A program made the translations under genes and the position numbers. Shown piece after piece: positions 22,061 to 34,801 of a stretch of DNA of 64,000 nt. The notes below the pieces were generated by a model, which was not told where the DNA came from, did no database searches, and saw only the letters and a program-made list of their open reading frames with translations. The DNA comes from Cephalotus follicularis. Taxonomy: Eukaryota; Streptophyta; Magnoliopsida; Oxalidales; Cephalotaceae. Every line of letters begins with the position of its first letter. Within the stretch, counting starts at the first letter, position 1. Where the stretch lies: positions 429,772-493,771 of the forward strand of contig BDDD01000357.1 of NCBI GenBank assembly GCA_001972305.1. The letters are read 5' to 3'.

Positions 22061-24266
22061 AACATTAAATAAAAAGGACAAGGCACGGGCGCCCGTGCCA
22101 TTGATGAAACAGGAGAGGCATAGAATGAGAGGGCGAGGCGCACTGGAGAAGACAACGTCTAGCGAAGCGCCGGTGACCGGGAAGAGAGAGGGACGACGAT
22201 CTCCATTGCAAGGTACCTTCCTCTCCTCCCTTTTTATTTTTTTTCTTCCTTCTCCTTCTCCTCTGGCGCCACTGTCGCCCGCTGTTTTTTCCCCAAGTGA
22301 GAAGGCGAATTGGTGGGTTTTGAAAGCTGAATAATCTCAGGCAAGTGGGTTTGGCAGTGGAATCTCAGTGGCGCAAGGAAGAGCCGTTGCCGTGTCAGTG
22401 GCGCAATGGCCGCTTCCAACGCTCCTGGACGACAGAGAAAAGAGAAAGGGAGAGAGAGTTCGACGCTCTCATTTCACGGGTTCATCTCCTGGAATGGAAG
22501 AAGACAGCGAGAGAGCGGGAGAACGAGAGAGCGTTGTGGCAGAGAAGGCGAGCACGGCTACAACGACGGTAATTTCTCTTCCCTCCTCTCTCTGTCATTT
22601 TATTTCTCCTTGAATACCGAAGCTTAGAGCTTCCATTTGGTGACACCTATTTCTGGCGCCAAAGTTGTCATAAGGGGGAGCTCGGTTTGACGCAATTGGA
22701 GCTTGGAGGAACTGGCAGTTGACGATTGGCAGTAAAGTGGAGACAGGGAGTTCGGTAGTGCAGAGAAGAAGAGTTGGCGCAAATGGAATCGTTGTTGAGC
22801 TTGGTAGAGCTGGAAATGCGGCTTGACAGTGAAGAAGAAGAAGAGAGCTCGGCAGTGGGGCTTGAGGCATTGGCAGCTCGTCACTTTGACAGCAAAATCT
22901 CCATTTGTTGTAAGCTAAATCGTCATTGTGAGGTAGAGTTATACAATACTTTGAATTTCTTTTTGAATGGTATATGAACTAATATGGATTATCAAAAATG
23001 GTTTGTATGAATATGCTTATTGAGAATTAATGTGTTAGTTATAATGTTAAAGTTATTAAGGTATTAGTAAGTGAAATACGTATAAACGTGGGTGAAGGAT
23101 AGTTAGTGTGGGAGGAGGCATTGGAATAAATGATTTAATGATAACATAAAAATGTTGATAAGTAAATGCATAGGTTAAGTGGGTAAGAAAATATATAAGA
23201 ATGGTGTTGTTTAAAGTACTTAAATGATGGGATAGTGTGTTTAAATGGTTGATATCGGTATCTCTAGCCGCTATGTCGCGGAAATGGTGTTTCAGTCACT
23301 TTTTGAACCTATAGTGATCCGATTAACTTGAAATTTTAATGGTAGACTTTAGGATATGTTTAAATATTGCCTGGAAAGTTTCGTGCCAAATAGACTTGGT
23401 TTGGACCGAAAAGTGCGAAGTTACGCTAAAAAATCGTTTTGAAACGGTTATTTTACAAAGGAGCTCATAGCTCTGCTTATCCGTTTGAATTTATTTTTGA
23501 CCAGAAGACTCTTAGATATGTTTAAACGCAATCCTGAAAGTTTGGTGTCAAACGGATACGATTTTGGCCAAAAAGTCTCGTTTTTGCAGTTTTTGCGGAA
23601 AAAGAGTTCGAACCTTAGTTTTTCAAAGTAGCTCATAGCTCCGGTCATCGGTTTAACTTTATTTTTTTGTGGTAGACTCTTGGGTAGGATTGAACACCAT
23701 GACTAACCCCCTCACAGTCTTTCTTTTCAGATTATGTGAGCAGTTGCTAAGTCAGATTCAGTAAGGGATGGACCATGAGAGGAGGGCATGCTACCAGTGT
23801 TTCAACACATGCATAATACCACCATCAGCATTTATTTATGCTTTTATATAAGTAAATTTCTTTTATGGTTTTGTTTTTAAAGGGCCGAGCCCGATACATT
23901 TACTTTTCATGTTTTGATAAAATGGTTAAGGCAGAGCCTAACCTATGCATGCTTATGAGTTTAAATTGTGTTTTGCTGAGGGCTGAGCCCACTTTTAAAC
24001 TGTTGATTCCTCCTTCGGGAGTGTGTTTTTATAAACTGCGTTTTCTTTACTGGGGGCATAGTCCGATAAACGGATACTACATGCCCGATTTTCGTAAAAT
24101 TTTAAGAGTTAGAAAAATTTTCAAGTTTTTGGAAAAAGTTCAAGTTATGATTATTTTTATGGTTTTAAGTAGTTTTCAAACAGGTTTTAAGATATCACGT
24201 GGAGGTTTCCGAAAGGAGGCTTGTCACGTGATGGTCGCATCCGTCTCGGTAGGGACGGGTGTGACA

Positions 24267-24672
24267 CACACACTTTTTGCTAAAAAAAAACCCTCTAGTA
24301 TCCATATATATAAGTATAAGCCCAGACTGCCCTGCTTTAAACTCTCAATAGCCAACAAAGCCCATAACAAATTAATGTCCAACAGTTCAAGCAATAAAAT
24401 AACTAAATAAGTCCATTCAATATCCTCAGTCATGTGTGCCATATGGTCCAAACAACTCTTCAATATATTTGGATGTAAAAGGCATTAAGGCAAAACAACA
24501 AAAATAATTTTTATAATCTTCTGTAGCACACAGACACACAACACAGAGAGCCAAGGAAACGAACAACCAAAGGAAGTTTAGTTAGGCACCACAAGACGAA
24601 CAAAGGAGGAATTTAGGGGGAAAATCTTGATTATCTTCTAGTCTTCTTTAGTGTATCAATTAACAAAATCAA
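24267..24672 (+). other. hAT 5' non-coding region
   Basis: AT-rich sequence between LTR E and the proposed first coding exon. CCCAGACTGCCCTGCTTTAAA near 24318 resembles the CCCCACTGCCC-type sequence found just inside hAT ends. Nothing else was recognised. Confidence 0.4.
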
Positions 24673-27600
24673 ATGAAGCAAGTAGGTATTTCTTTTAATC
24701 TTTCTATTAGTTTGTTGTTCTATAATTTTATTTATTTTTTGTTTGTATGTTTATAGTATCTATTGTTTATAATCTGAAATAATAGTTTGTTATTTTCTTT
24801 AAAGTTTCTATTGTTGCTAGACCTAGTGATAGCTAATTAGCTACTAATTCTCAATATAGGGTTTAAGAATTAAATTATTTAAATTTAATGATTTAAGTTT
24901 ATCCTTTACATATTGGTAGGTACCACTGTACCAATACATCCAAATAAAAAAGCCTAACAATTTTGTCATTTAAGTTTCATAAAGGAAATAACTCTAATTC
25001 ATTTGGGTAGGATAGCTATAGAAAATTATTAATGGATTGAAAGTGATTGTGATTTGACAAATAATTTCCTAACTTCATGAATCATTGTGGAGAGAGAATC
25101 GGTGAGAAAGAGAGCTAAGGAGACAGACGAAGATGGAGTTTTGAGAAGAGAGCTGAGGAGAGGACGGAGATGAAGTTTTGAGAGAGCGTCGGTTTAGATT
25201 TGCTGAGTGGGGGAGATGGAGTTTTGAGAGAGATCGTCTGAGTGAGAGAGATGGGTGAGGGGGAAGGACATTGGAATAGACTTTGTTTTAATCTCAACCA
25301 TTAATTAGAATCCAATGGCTAGAAATAAGTGTGCGTTTTAAACTTGCAATCCGTTAAATGCTTTAAATATCAAGTCCCTATATATATACAGTTATTTTTA
25401 ATCCATTAATACCAATATTTTTATTTATTGTTTGAAACTTCTTATAGTTTTGGATAAATTTCTCAAAAGAAAATCTCATACGGTTCAATCTTCCTCCCTC
25501 GAAGAAGAACAAATCAACAATGAAGAAAATTCTTGTTCAAGTTCAAAGCAAAGGCGTGTAGAAGTCACCTTAAAAGATATTCCACCATGTGATCCAGCTT
25601 TACGACATAAAATCAATTATTACCCTCCTAATGAAAAGGATGAAATTCGAAGATATTACTTGCAAAATGGCCCTTGCCAACCTCGAAATCATAAATTTCC
25701 ACAAAGGAAATTTGGAAAATCATATCGTCGATTTAATTCAGCTTGGTTTACTGAATATGATGATTTGTTGGAGTATAGCGTGACGAAGGATGCTGTTTAT
25801 TGCTTGTATTGTTATCTTTTCAAACTTGATGTTGGCAATCAAGGGGTGGTGATGTTTTTGTTAGTAAAGGATTTAGCAATTGGAAAAAGAAAGAACGGTT
25901 CAATGATCATGTTGGAGGGCCAAATAGTATTCATAACCAAGCACGATTAAATTGTGAATCTTTGATGTGTCAAAAGCAGCATATTGAAATTGTTTTGTCT
26001 AAGCAATCAGACCAAGCTCGAGCTGAATACCAAACTCATCTAACTAGAATCGCCGAATGCATCAGATTTCTCTTGAGTCAAGGGTTAGCTTTCCGTGGTC
26101 ATGATGAAACTGAAGGTTCAAATGCTCAAGGAAACTTTCTTACACTTCTCCGATTTCTAGCTCGCAAGAATCCAATCTATTGTTCTATTATGAAGAATGC
26201 TCCGAGCAATCTTAAACTGATAGCCCCCTCTATTCAAAAAGATATTGTGAATGTCACAGCAAGTGAAACCACAAATGTTATCATTAAAGATCTAGGAGAT
26301 GAATTTTTTGCAATATTGGTTGATGAATCACGTGATTTATCTATCAAAGAGCAAATGGCCGTTGTAGTGCGTTATGTCGATAAAATGGGCAATGTTCTTG
26401 AGCGGATTCTTGGCATTGTTCATGTTACTGACACAAGTGAAATATCACTTAAGAAGGCTCTTGAGTCATTGATTTCAAAACATGAATTGAGTATCGCAAG
26501 GGTACAAGGACAAGGCTATGATGGGGCAAGCAATATGAAAGGAGAATTCAATGGACTTAAAAGTTTGATAATGAGGGAGAATGGAAGTGCTTATTATGTT
26601 CATTGTTTTGCCCACCAACTTTAGTTAACACCTGTGCATGTTGCAAAAAATCACATTCCTATTGGTTCTTTTTCAACTTGATTACCAATGTGATCATTGT
26701 TGTAGGAGGTTCTTGTAAGTGTATGGATATGATTCGAGAGAGTCAAGTTGCTAAACTTGCTGAAACATTAAAAATTGGTGAAGTGATCAGTGGAAGTGGT
26801 TTAAATAAAGAGTTAAGTTTCAAAAGAGCAGGTGATACACGTTGGGGATCCCATTATGGTACGCTACTCAACTTATTCAGTTTGTTCTCTTCTGTAGGTG
26901 AAGTCCTTGAGATTATTATAGATGATGGTTTAAGTCCAGAACAAAGGTCTACAGCTGCTTCTTTATTAGATTCGGTCTTTTGCTTTGATTTTGCATTTAA
27001 CTTGCATTTGATGAAAACTATATTGGGAATCACATACGAGTTATCACAAACATTACAAAGGAAAGGCCAAGATATTGTGAATGCTTTGTCCTTAGTTCAA
27101 GTATCCAAGTATCCAAGTATCGGCTACAAATGTTGAGAGATCAAGGGTGGGAATCATTATCAAGCGAAGTGTTCTCATTTTACACAAAGCATGGTATTGA
27201 CATTCCGAATATTGATGATATGTTTGTAGTTCAAGGGAGGTCAAGACGTAGGGTTGAACAAAAAACAAATCTGCACCATTACCGAGTTCATTTGTTTTAT
27301 ACAGTGATAGATATGCAACTTCAAGAACTTAATTCTCGTTTCACTGAGGTTAATACGGAGTTGCTTTTGTGTGTTGCATGCTTAAGTTCATGTGATGCAT
27401 TCTCTGCATATCATAAGGATAAGTTGATTCGTCTTGTCCAATTTTATCCATCAGACTTCTCCTCAATTGAGCTATTGTTACTTGATAACCAGGTTCAGAC
27501 ATATATTATTGACGTGTGTTCATGTAGTGAACTTTGTGAGTTGAAGGGAATTGGTGATCTTGCAAAGAAATCAGTTAAGCTAAAAAAGATGTTGTGTATC

Positions 27601-27834
27601 CATTGGTATATAAGCTTATAAAACTTGCACAAACTTTACTTGTTGCTACTACTACTACTATGAAGTTTTTTTAGCAATGAAAATTGTGAAAAATCGTCTA
27701 CGTAATTGAATGAGGATGATTGGTTGAACGATTGTTTGGTCACATATATCGAGAGGGACGTCTTTGAGATTATTGATAATGAAAGAATTATGCAAGGGTT
27801 CCAAAATATGAAGAATCGTCGAGGACAATTATAG
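24673..27834 (+). pseudogene. hAT transposase gene (TTF-type finger, DUF4371, hAT dimerisation), decayed
   Basis: The protein would cut and join the hAT ends. In order: a KSHT/SSLEEEQ N-terminal leader, a TTF-type zinc finger at about 25600-25830 (FGKSYRRFNSAWF and DAVYCLYCYLF), a DUF4371/RNase H-like core at about 25990-26620 (GNFLTLLRFLARKNP, FAILVDESRDLSIKEQMAVV, GQGYDGASNMKGEFNGLK), then AGDTRWGSHYGTLLNLFSLF and a degraded C-terminal dimerisation region (VYKLIKLAQTLLVATTT, ending NMKNRRGQL and TAG at about 27834). A tiny first exon MKQVG at 24673-24685 with donor GTATTT would join in phase to the acceptor ending at 25447. Frame shifts occur near 25850, 26620, 27115 and 27600, and stops near the end, so it is inactive. 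Confidence 0.85.
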
Positions 27835-28010
27835 ATAAATTTTGTGTAATATGTTTACAGATACTTCTATTATGAATATATTTTTTTATCTATGTTTGTA
27901 AGGTTGTTGTGTTTTGTGAATGAACAGTGCTAATGATATATATTATCTTAAAATATCTTATGATGTCATTGAGTTTTGCCCACTGATTAAAATTTATGGA
28001 TCCGTCACTG

Positions 28011-28018
28011 ATGTTGAG
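28011..28018. repeat. hAT target-site duplication, right copy
   Basis: ATGTTGAG follows the right terminal repeat ending TCCGTCACTG and is identical to 21770-21777. Confidence 0.88.
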
Positions 28019-28263
28019 GTAGAAAGAATACAACAAGAGTTTGAGGAGCGTGAGCAGAGAGTTCAATGAGAGAATGAGCAAAAGAACGAGGAGCGCGAGC
28101 AACGTTTCCAGGCTAAGCTTGAGCAAAGTATTCTACTAATGCTGAAGTTCGCGAGTGACGCCATCAGGAAGATATGGCGAAGCTACTCGTCTAGTTCTTC
28201 TGTTTCACTAATTCATCAAATTCATCAACCCCTTAGGTTTGACTTTACTTTGTCTAGGTTTTG
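28019..28263 (+). pseudogene. CACTA second gene, C-terminal coiled coil
   Basis: Immediately after the hAT duplication the CACTA frame resumes as VERIQQEFEEREQRVQ, then ENEQKNEEREQRFQAKLEQ, a Glu/Gln/Arg-rich coiled coil, and ends in TGA at about 28263. Second-ORF proteins of plant CACTA elements typically finish with such a coiled coil after the Transposase_24 motif. One in-frame stop separates the two halves. Continuity of frame across the hAT is direct evidence that both parts belong to one gene. Confidence 0.72.
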
Positions 28264-29979
28264 AAATTGTATGATTACATCTATTATAATTCTCAATTAA
28301 TATTAGTTTGAAGAAATAATTATTAATTTGGTAATGGTCGTTTGTTGGCTTGCATCTCATCGCGTCTTGGTCAGTGTGGCTGTGCTGATGGGTATGTGTG
28401 ACATTTCTATTCTGCAAATGGTGATTGGTATGTCTGGATTATGGTATTTGAGCAATTATTTTCATTAGTGGAAATCATGAATAGTAATTCTTATTAGTTT
28501 TAGTGAATATAATCAATATGAGTACTTTGTTAAGCTGTTTCAGCCATGAAAATGGGGCCAAGTCACCAAACATTTTCCTGTTGAAGGGAATGGTATACAT
28601 ATCACTTGTACTCTCCCTCGTGATCATGATTTGTTCAAGGCACTTTATGATTGTTCTTCAATTTGCTTGTTATAGTATGCTTCTTAAATTGGCAGTTGCG
28701 TCTCCATCTTTGACATTGATTTTTCTTAAATAGGTAGGCTAATTAAAAAGTGATNCTGAATTGAAGATTATTCTGCAGTTGCTTTCAAAGCAATCTGCTA
28801 GTTTCTTTTAACTTTTACATGGGTAATACCAAGACTACAAATTATTCATATATATTTCTTTTATATTCCACTAATCCAGCATGTCTTGAGTTAAAGTCTT
28901 CATTAGTTTTTGGATTGACAAATAATTAGTGTTAGGATTGTTAATGTGATCTTTGTTTGTTCTCACTCTTTTAAAATTAATTACAAAAACAGTAGATATG
29001 ATGATATGTTTATGGCATAATCATGGCAATGAAACACTAGCATATTCCTTCTCCTTTCTTGGTAATATAAGCTTCTTGCTAAAAGTAATGAATTAGAGAC
29101 GTGGAGACATTTTTGTTTTCATTTTCTACAAACTGAAAATTAAGTTGCATATCTATTGTTTACATATCATCAATATTTAAGTAAAGGAATCTTAGCCCCT
29201 ATCTTATATATCGATCTAGGTAGCTAGAGAGGAATATATTTAGGCCCCAAAGTTATAATCATTTGAATGTTGTTGTGAATAGAGTATGATTATTTTCTAC
29301 TATTGTGGTCCAACCTGTTTTGGAAAACTGAATTATTTATATCTTTAATTATTCTGCTATTGTTTTACAACCTAAATGATCAAAGCAACTACCATAACAT
29401 ATAGTGGTGAATTCTCTGGTGCATGATTGACCAGTCTTAACATATTAACAGCGAAGCCTTTGTGGGATATGCTCCTTTATCTAACTACTATGCATCTTCC
29501 CTACTTTTTTATGCAGTTTGTTGCACACACACCCAAAATACACTGGATGTTAATAATAATAATTTACAATTTGTTGCTAACACAAAATGAAAAGTTAAGT
29601 TCTATAAACTAAAACCCTATGATTCTTTTCTTAAAGTCTATTATTTGTGACAAATATATCTTGGAGGACAAAGAGTTTGTGTTCTACATGAAGAAGATAC
29701 GGAGGAAAAAGGGGAATGGTGCTGGTGCTGCTTAAATTTTGTTCCCTAAACTCCCTGTTTTTTATAAGAATTTCAATTTTAATTTTAGGGTTTGCTTTTC
29801 CCAGCCTTGTTAGACATTGAATATGAAACAAGATGAGCTGTTGAACTTGATGCTTTAATATTTTTACTGTTGAAATCTTTACTGTAATTTATCAATTGTT
29901 TTTCTTCTGATATGCAGTTTTGTTATTTTGTATGGTTTAAGTTTGACAAGTAATACTGTTAGAAGAATTATAATGCTAT
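28264..29979 (+). other. AT-rich CACTA 3' region with possible host-gene scraps
   Basis: No complete gene. Two short stretches look coding: about 28588-28670 (frame GNGIHITCTLPRDHDLFKAL) and 29640-29734, which reads DKYILEDKEFVFYMKKIRRK, then KGNGAGAA and a stop like a real C-terminus. I do not recognise either. They could be exons of a captured or ancient host gene, or chance. One ambiguous base (n) is at about 28755. Element F begins at 29980. Confidence 0.35.
29975..29979. repeat. Target-site duplication of element F, left copy
   Basis: GCTAT, repeated at 45190-45194 directly after the 3' LTR. Confidence 0.85.
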
Positions 29980-32533
29980 TGTAATAACTGCAATCTTCAA
30001 TTAATGTATATTGTACAATTGATGAATAAAATATACATTAAATTGAGATTAAATGTCCAATTATTATGACCATTGTAGTATTTGAATTGTTGAAGGCTAA
30101 CTTAAAATTGGAAATTGGGCTAAATCGAATGAAATTGGAAATAATCGCATGAAAGTTTAAATAAACGAATTAAGGCGCCAAACCGTCGACGCCCAACGCC
30201 ACACTGTTGACGCTCACGAATAACAGTCGATGCTTTGAGCTCGGTTAAATGAATGATACGTGTTGTTTGGATTGGACAAAATGGTGGATAAACCGTCGAC
30301 GCCAAAGAGCATACCGTCGACACTTTGCACGGTCCCAGGTGGATGCTACGCGTCATATGAAACAGAGCAATGGCGCAAAACGTTCTCTTACATGGACAAG
30401 TGTCCTTGAAAGTGTCCAAAAATAACCAAACGTGTCTTCAGCTGCTGCTAAAGCTAGACTAGTGTCTGAAGATGCCTTCAACGCATGCAACCTGCAAACC
30501 GAAGAGAGAAAGACAAACTAGCGAGAGAAACAGGGAAGAAAACGTTAAGGGTTAGAGTTAATAAGATTAATGAATCACTGGTACGAAATCCCATCTATAT
30601 CAGTGTGAGTGAGTAATTAGAGTGTTAGAAATACTAGAAAGAGGAGAGATCATTCTTGGAGAATTACTGCACCTTGCATGTTAAACAAGGAGTGTTCAAA
30701 GTGAAAATTGAAGCTTCCATTGAAGAGGTAAGCTACTGATTCGGATTCTTGCTGTTATCATGGTTAAACAAATATCTAAACATACTGATTTTGATATTTA
30801 TACTGCTATTAAACATGTAACCTATAGATTGAGTCCTGGAATTGTTGGAGATTGTTGGAGTTGAAGGAGATTGGACTTAGAGAGAAGAATCAAACCAATT
30901 GATTCTCGAATAAGCGATTGAGGTAGGAACTTTGACATGATTTTGAACATATAGTATGTATATCATGTCTGGATAATTGCTATATGATTGCATGCTGTTA
31001 ATTGGGTTGGATTGAATTATACATGCATGCTCTGTTTTCTGGAAATGGCCTGGTCGACTTAAAGCGCTGACGCTTAGTCTAGGACCGTCGACACTTAAGG
31101 CATAGACGTTGACACTTAAGGCATAGATTTCGACGCTTTGGACGACATTATATTGGCGCTTAACGCATGAACACTGTCGATGTCGTGGGTATCCTGTCGA
31201 TGCTTTGAGTATAAGCGGCAACGCTTTAGTCAAAACTGTCGACGCTTTAGTGTTTTGTTTTGGCTAATCGTACAAAATTACACTGGTTTCCAATGGGATT
31301 ATGCCCATAATCAACTTTTGCTTGATATAATCTGAATATAGGATTGGAACAGATTTGTATCTACTGTTTGATTGCATATATTGAGATTGATTGTATTGTT
31401 ATTCTGGAATGGAATGAATTGTTAGTATCATTGCATATCATACAAATTCATTATTGTCACAAAGTATGTCTCATAAATACTATAGTTGCAAGTATTTTCC
31501 AGAACTGTTTCAAGTGTTTTTCCCAGAATGTGGAAAGTGTTTAAAATAATTGAAAATGTTTAAAGTGTTTCCAAAAGTGCAAGTGTTCAAGTGTTCAAGT
31601 GTTTTCTCTATAAGAGAACCAGTGATAAGTGTTATTATGCCATTGAGCAAAATATTGTCTCACTGTTTTCCAAGTGAATTAATGTTTTATCGTTTTCTCT
31701 ATCAAATAGCACTTATTATATTACATTGCATATATGTGATATGAGTGAATTGTTTGTGATTGAAGTAATGCTGATGGTCTAGTGATCGGAGTGTGTCACT
31801 GACTACGACGATGAGCCTATGTGCTAGGAGATTATGGCTAGAGCTTATTCACCAAACTTATCTGCAATGCAGATCGTGAGTGTTAACTGCCCGCCAAGTG
31901 CCAGCAGTACTGTTTACCTTTTCTGCCATCATCGGAGTGCATGGTGGTAGTTAGGTGGTGCATCGGTTGGGCTAGGAGGTAGCACTAGATGACACCCATC
32001 AGTGGTCTTCGGATAAAGTGATTGATTGTTTGTACCCTTGTGCGGTATGATTGATAAGTGAGTGATTGTAGCCACTTGGCATGATTGCTTATATATATAT
32101 ATATATAACTACTGTTTTCAAAATGATTAACTATCATGCATGATTGCATCTTTATATTCTTTATCATGCACATTTCCCACTTAGCTGAGTGAGGACAAAG
32201 GCTAACACCTACTATTTCAGATTGACGATGGTTATTGTGGACCTGCTGCTGAAGCTATACTTGGAGGCTTCTTACCTTTAAGGTTGTTGTTGAAAATTTT
32301 AATAAGTCGTACTCCGTTGTTATATTTACATTTCCGATATGTAATATATAACTCGTGTTGTACTTGGCATGCATGTAGTATGGGCTGCATGCGAATACTT
32401 TAATATAATCCAGTAAAGTGAATGCTTCCGTAAGGTTTTAAATTTTATGACTGCTTTGGTAAATATTGGATTAACTGATAACCATGTGTTGTGATATTAA
32501 TTAAATATTAATAAGTGAAAACGGGGTGTGACA
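29980..32533 (+). repeat. F 5' LTR
   Basis: Aligns along its whole length with 42615-45189. It carries clusters of CGTCGACGC(TT) words at 30180-30330 and 31040-31250, a GTGTTCAAGTGTTCAAGTG short repeat near 31580, and a (TA)n run at about 32091-32107. No gene is present. Confidence 0.93.
31040..31250. repeat. GTCGAC(GCTT) cluster in the F 5' LTR
   Basis: About eight variants of CNGTCGACGCTTNAG at intervals of 18-30 bp, with the counterpart in the 3' LTR at 43700-43915. A smaller group lies at 30180-30330 (counterpart 42810-42985). Confidence 0.75.
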
Positions 32534-32552
32534 AACATGGTATCAGAGTATA
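32534..32552 (+). other. Primer-binding site of element F
   Basis: ATGGTATCAGAGTA starts two bases after the LTR end, nearly the exact complement of the initiator tRNA-Met 3' end. Confidence 0.85.
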
Positions 32553-32699
32553 TTCCATATATGCTTAGCTTGGACAAGTTCCTTGGCAACTAAGTGAATT
32601 GTTTCCTGATGATTAACATCATCATCCTTATAGGAAACATAATGGATTGCCGAAAGGAAAACGTGGGCGCGTAAGGTTCCTACCTTACCGCGTCGACGC

Positions 32700-34607
32700 A
32701 AAGGAATCATGAAAAGTAGAGTCCATACCTTACCTAAAGAAGATACACCAGATACGAAGTATATCGGCTAGAGTATTGATTGACCCTGGTGCTACCCATT
32801 CATTCATTGCATCATATTTTCTGTGTGACTTGCATTGTGTTACGGCTTGTTTGCCTTATGTGCTGGAGGTGAATACTCCAACGGGTGACAGTTTGTTGTC
32901 CGATACTGTGATACATGATTGTGGGATCACAATAGCTGGGTTATCTACTGATCTAATTGTCCTACCGATCCGAGATTTCAACATTATCTTAAGGATGGAC
33001 TGGCTTTATGCTCATCGAGCTAGTGTTGGCTGCTACAACAAGATGGTGACTTTTTATCTACCTGATGGGACTGAATGCAAGTTCTTCGGAGAGAAGAATG
33101 TTTCTGCTCCGATTATTTCTTATACTCGAGCACAGTAATATCTCAAGTAAGGATGTGAAGGTTATTTGGCGTATGTTATTGATCATACAAAAGGTACGCC
33201 AAGTCTGGAACAGATACCTATTATGTGTGATTTTCCTGATGTATTTCCAAATGATCTTGTCTCATTGCCATTGGAGCGAGATATGGAGTTCAGTATTGAA
33301 TTGTTACAGGGGACTGATCCTATTTCGAAATCTCCATACATAATGGCTCTTACAGCATTGAAGGATTTGAAGACTCAATTACAGGATTATCTTTACAAAG
33401 GGTTTATCAGACCGAGTGTATCACCGTGGGGAGCACCGGTCTTGTTCATAAAGAAGAAGGATGGATCGATGCGGCAGTGTATTGATTACAGACTATTGAA
33501 TCAAGTGACGGTGAAGAACAAGTATCCTCTACCACACATTGAGGAGTTGTTCGATCAATTGCAAGGCTCAACTGTGTTCTCTAAACTTGACTTGAGGACA
33601 GGTTATCATCAGTTGAGGGTCCATGAAGATGATGTTGAGAAGACCACATTTTGAACCAGATACGGACATTATGAGTTCCTGATCTTACCATTTGGTTTGA
33701 CGAATGTTCCTGCTGCATTCATGTGTTTGATGAATATAGTGTTTCGGCGCTATCTTGATCAGTTCGTCATTATTTTTTTAGACGACATTCTGATATATTC
33801 AAGGAGTGTGGAGAAGCACATGTAGTATCTCAAGATTGGCAAACACTACGGAAGGAGCGTTTATATGCAAAATTTAGCAAGTGTGAGTTTTGGCTGGATC
33901 ACGTGACTTTACTGGGTCATATTGTGTCGAGTGAAGGATTATTGGTGGATCCTTCGAAGATAGAAAGTGTTGTGAATTGGCCCCAACCGAAGAATGTTAC
34001 AGAAGTTTGTAGCTTCTTGGGATTGGCTGGCTACTATCGGAGATTTATCGAGGGGTTCTCCAAGATTGCGAGTCCTTTGACTCGGTTGATTCAGAAGAAG
34101 TCGAGCTTTGTTTGGGATGATGCTTGTGAGGCAAGTTTACAATATCTGAAGAGTCGGTTGATATTAGCTCCTGTGTTTGCATTACCTGAGGGTAATGAGG
34201 ATCTTACTGTCTATAGTGATGCTTATAGGAAAGTATTGGGGTGTGTCCTTATGCAACGTGGTTGAGTGATTGCTTACGCCTCAAGGAAGTTAAATCTGTA
34301 CGAGGAAAATTATCCCATACACGATCTTGAATCGGCTGCCATAGTGTTCGCTTTGCAAAAATGGAGACATTATCTCTATGGTGCTCAATTTGAGATATTT
34401 ACTGACCACAAGAGCCTGAAATATTTGTTTTCTCAGAAGGAGCTGAACATGAGACAGAAAAGGTGCGTGGAATTCTTTAATGATTACAACTGTAATATTC
34501 AGTACCACCCAGGAAAAGCTAATGTAGTGGCGGATGCACTGAGTCGCAAGGCAATGATTGCTGGAGCGATGGTCTCACAGTGGAAACTTTTGGAGGATTT
34601 TCAGTGA
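32700..34607 (+). pseudogene. pol remnant of element F: protease, reverse transcriptase, RNase H
   Basis: In order: a retroviral-type aspartic protease (IDPGATHSFIA, about 32776-33100), reverse transcriptase ([48 protein letters not shown] and the catalytic-site region FLDDILIYS, about 33340-33800), and RNase H ([45 protein letters not shown] and [16 protein letters not shown], about 34200-34560). The order protease-RT-RNase H and the motifs are those of plant Ty3/gypsy elements of the chromovirus (Tekay/Del-like) type. Integrase is missing. The region is broken in several places. Confidence 0.9.
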
Positions 34608-34801
34608 TGGAATCCGTTCATGGTTTCCAGAGGAGTTATTGTAATCATTAAACATAACTGGAAATCAGAATATAGGATAAGAGTGTAAAGTACATACATG
34701 CAACCAACCATAGGCTTGCATGGATTATTCCAATTAAGGAATGTATCATATATGCACACCCATTTAGCCCTCATGGCTTGTAGGGACACCTAACTCCAAC
34801 A

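Larger units (their letters stand above)
21838..24266 (+). mobile_element. Truncated Ty3/gypsy LTR element E (3' LTR with a little interior) inside the hAT
   Basis: A short interior remnant leads to TTTTTAAAGGGGAGGAGAT, a typical gypsy polypurine tract, followed by an LTR that starts TGTGACACCCC at 21920 and ends GGGTGTGACA at 24266 (about 2.35 kb). Only the 3' end of the element is present and no matching 5' LTR occurs in the window. The LTR holds two perfect palindromes near its start and, at 23260-23660, two diverged copies of an AAAGTTTNGTGNCAAA-type segment. The left junction is approximate (21815-21840). It is a broken fossil. Confidence 0.78.
21778..28010 (+). mobile_element. hAT transposon (ZMYM1/TTF-finger type), carrying LTR E
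   Basis: The left end CTGTGGCGGATCCA and the inverted right end (CAGTGACGGATCCA on the minus strand) match the CAG(T/G)G(G/A)CGGATCCA termini of plant hAT elements, followed inward by CAGTGGGGGCA / CAGTGGGCA. Perfect 8-bp duplications ATGTTGAG flank it. Inside are an LTR insertion (to 24266) and a transposase gene (about 24673-27834). Without the LTR the element would be about 3.8 kb, the usual size. It sits inside the CACTA second gene, whose frame continues on both sides. Confidence 0.9.

Noticed and set aside
22020-22980. Several overlapping GC-rich open frames (Arg/Glu- and Pro/Leu-rich)
   Set aside because: They sit in LTR E, in several frames at once, and reflect GA/CT-rich composition rather than a protein.
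23865-24410. Plus-strand open frame of 181 residues
   Set aside because: It crosses the LTR E/hAT junction at 24266 and has no recognisable domain, so it is a chance frame.
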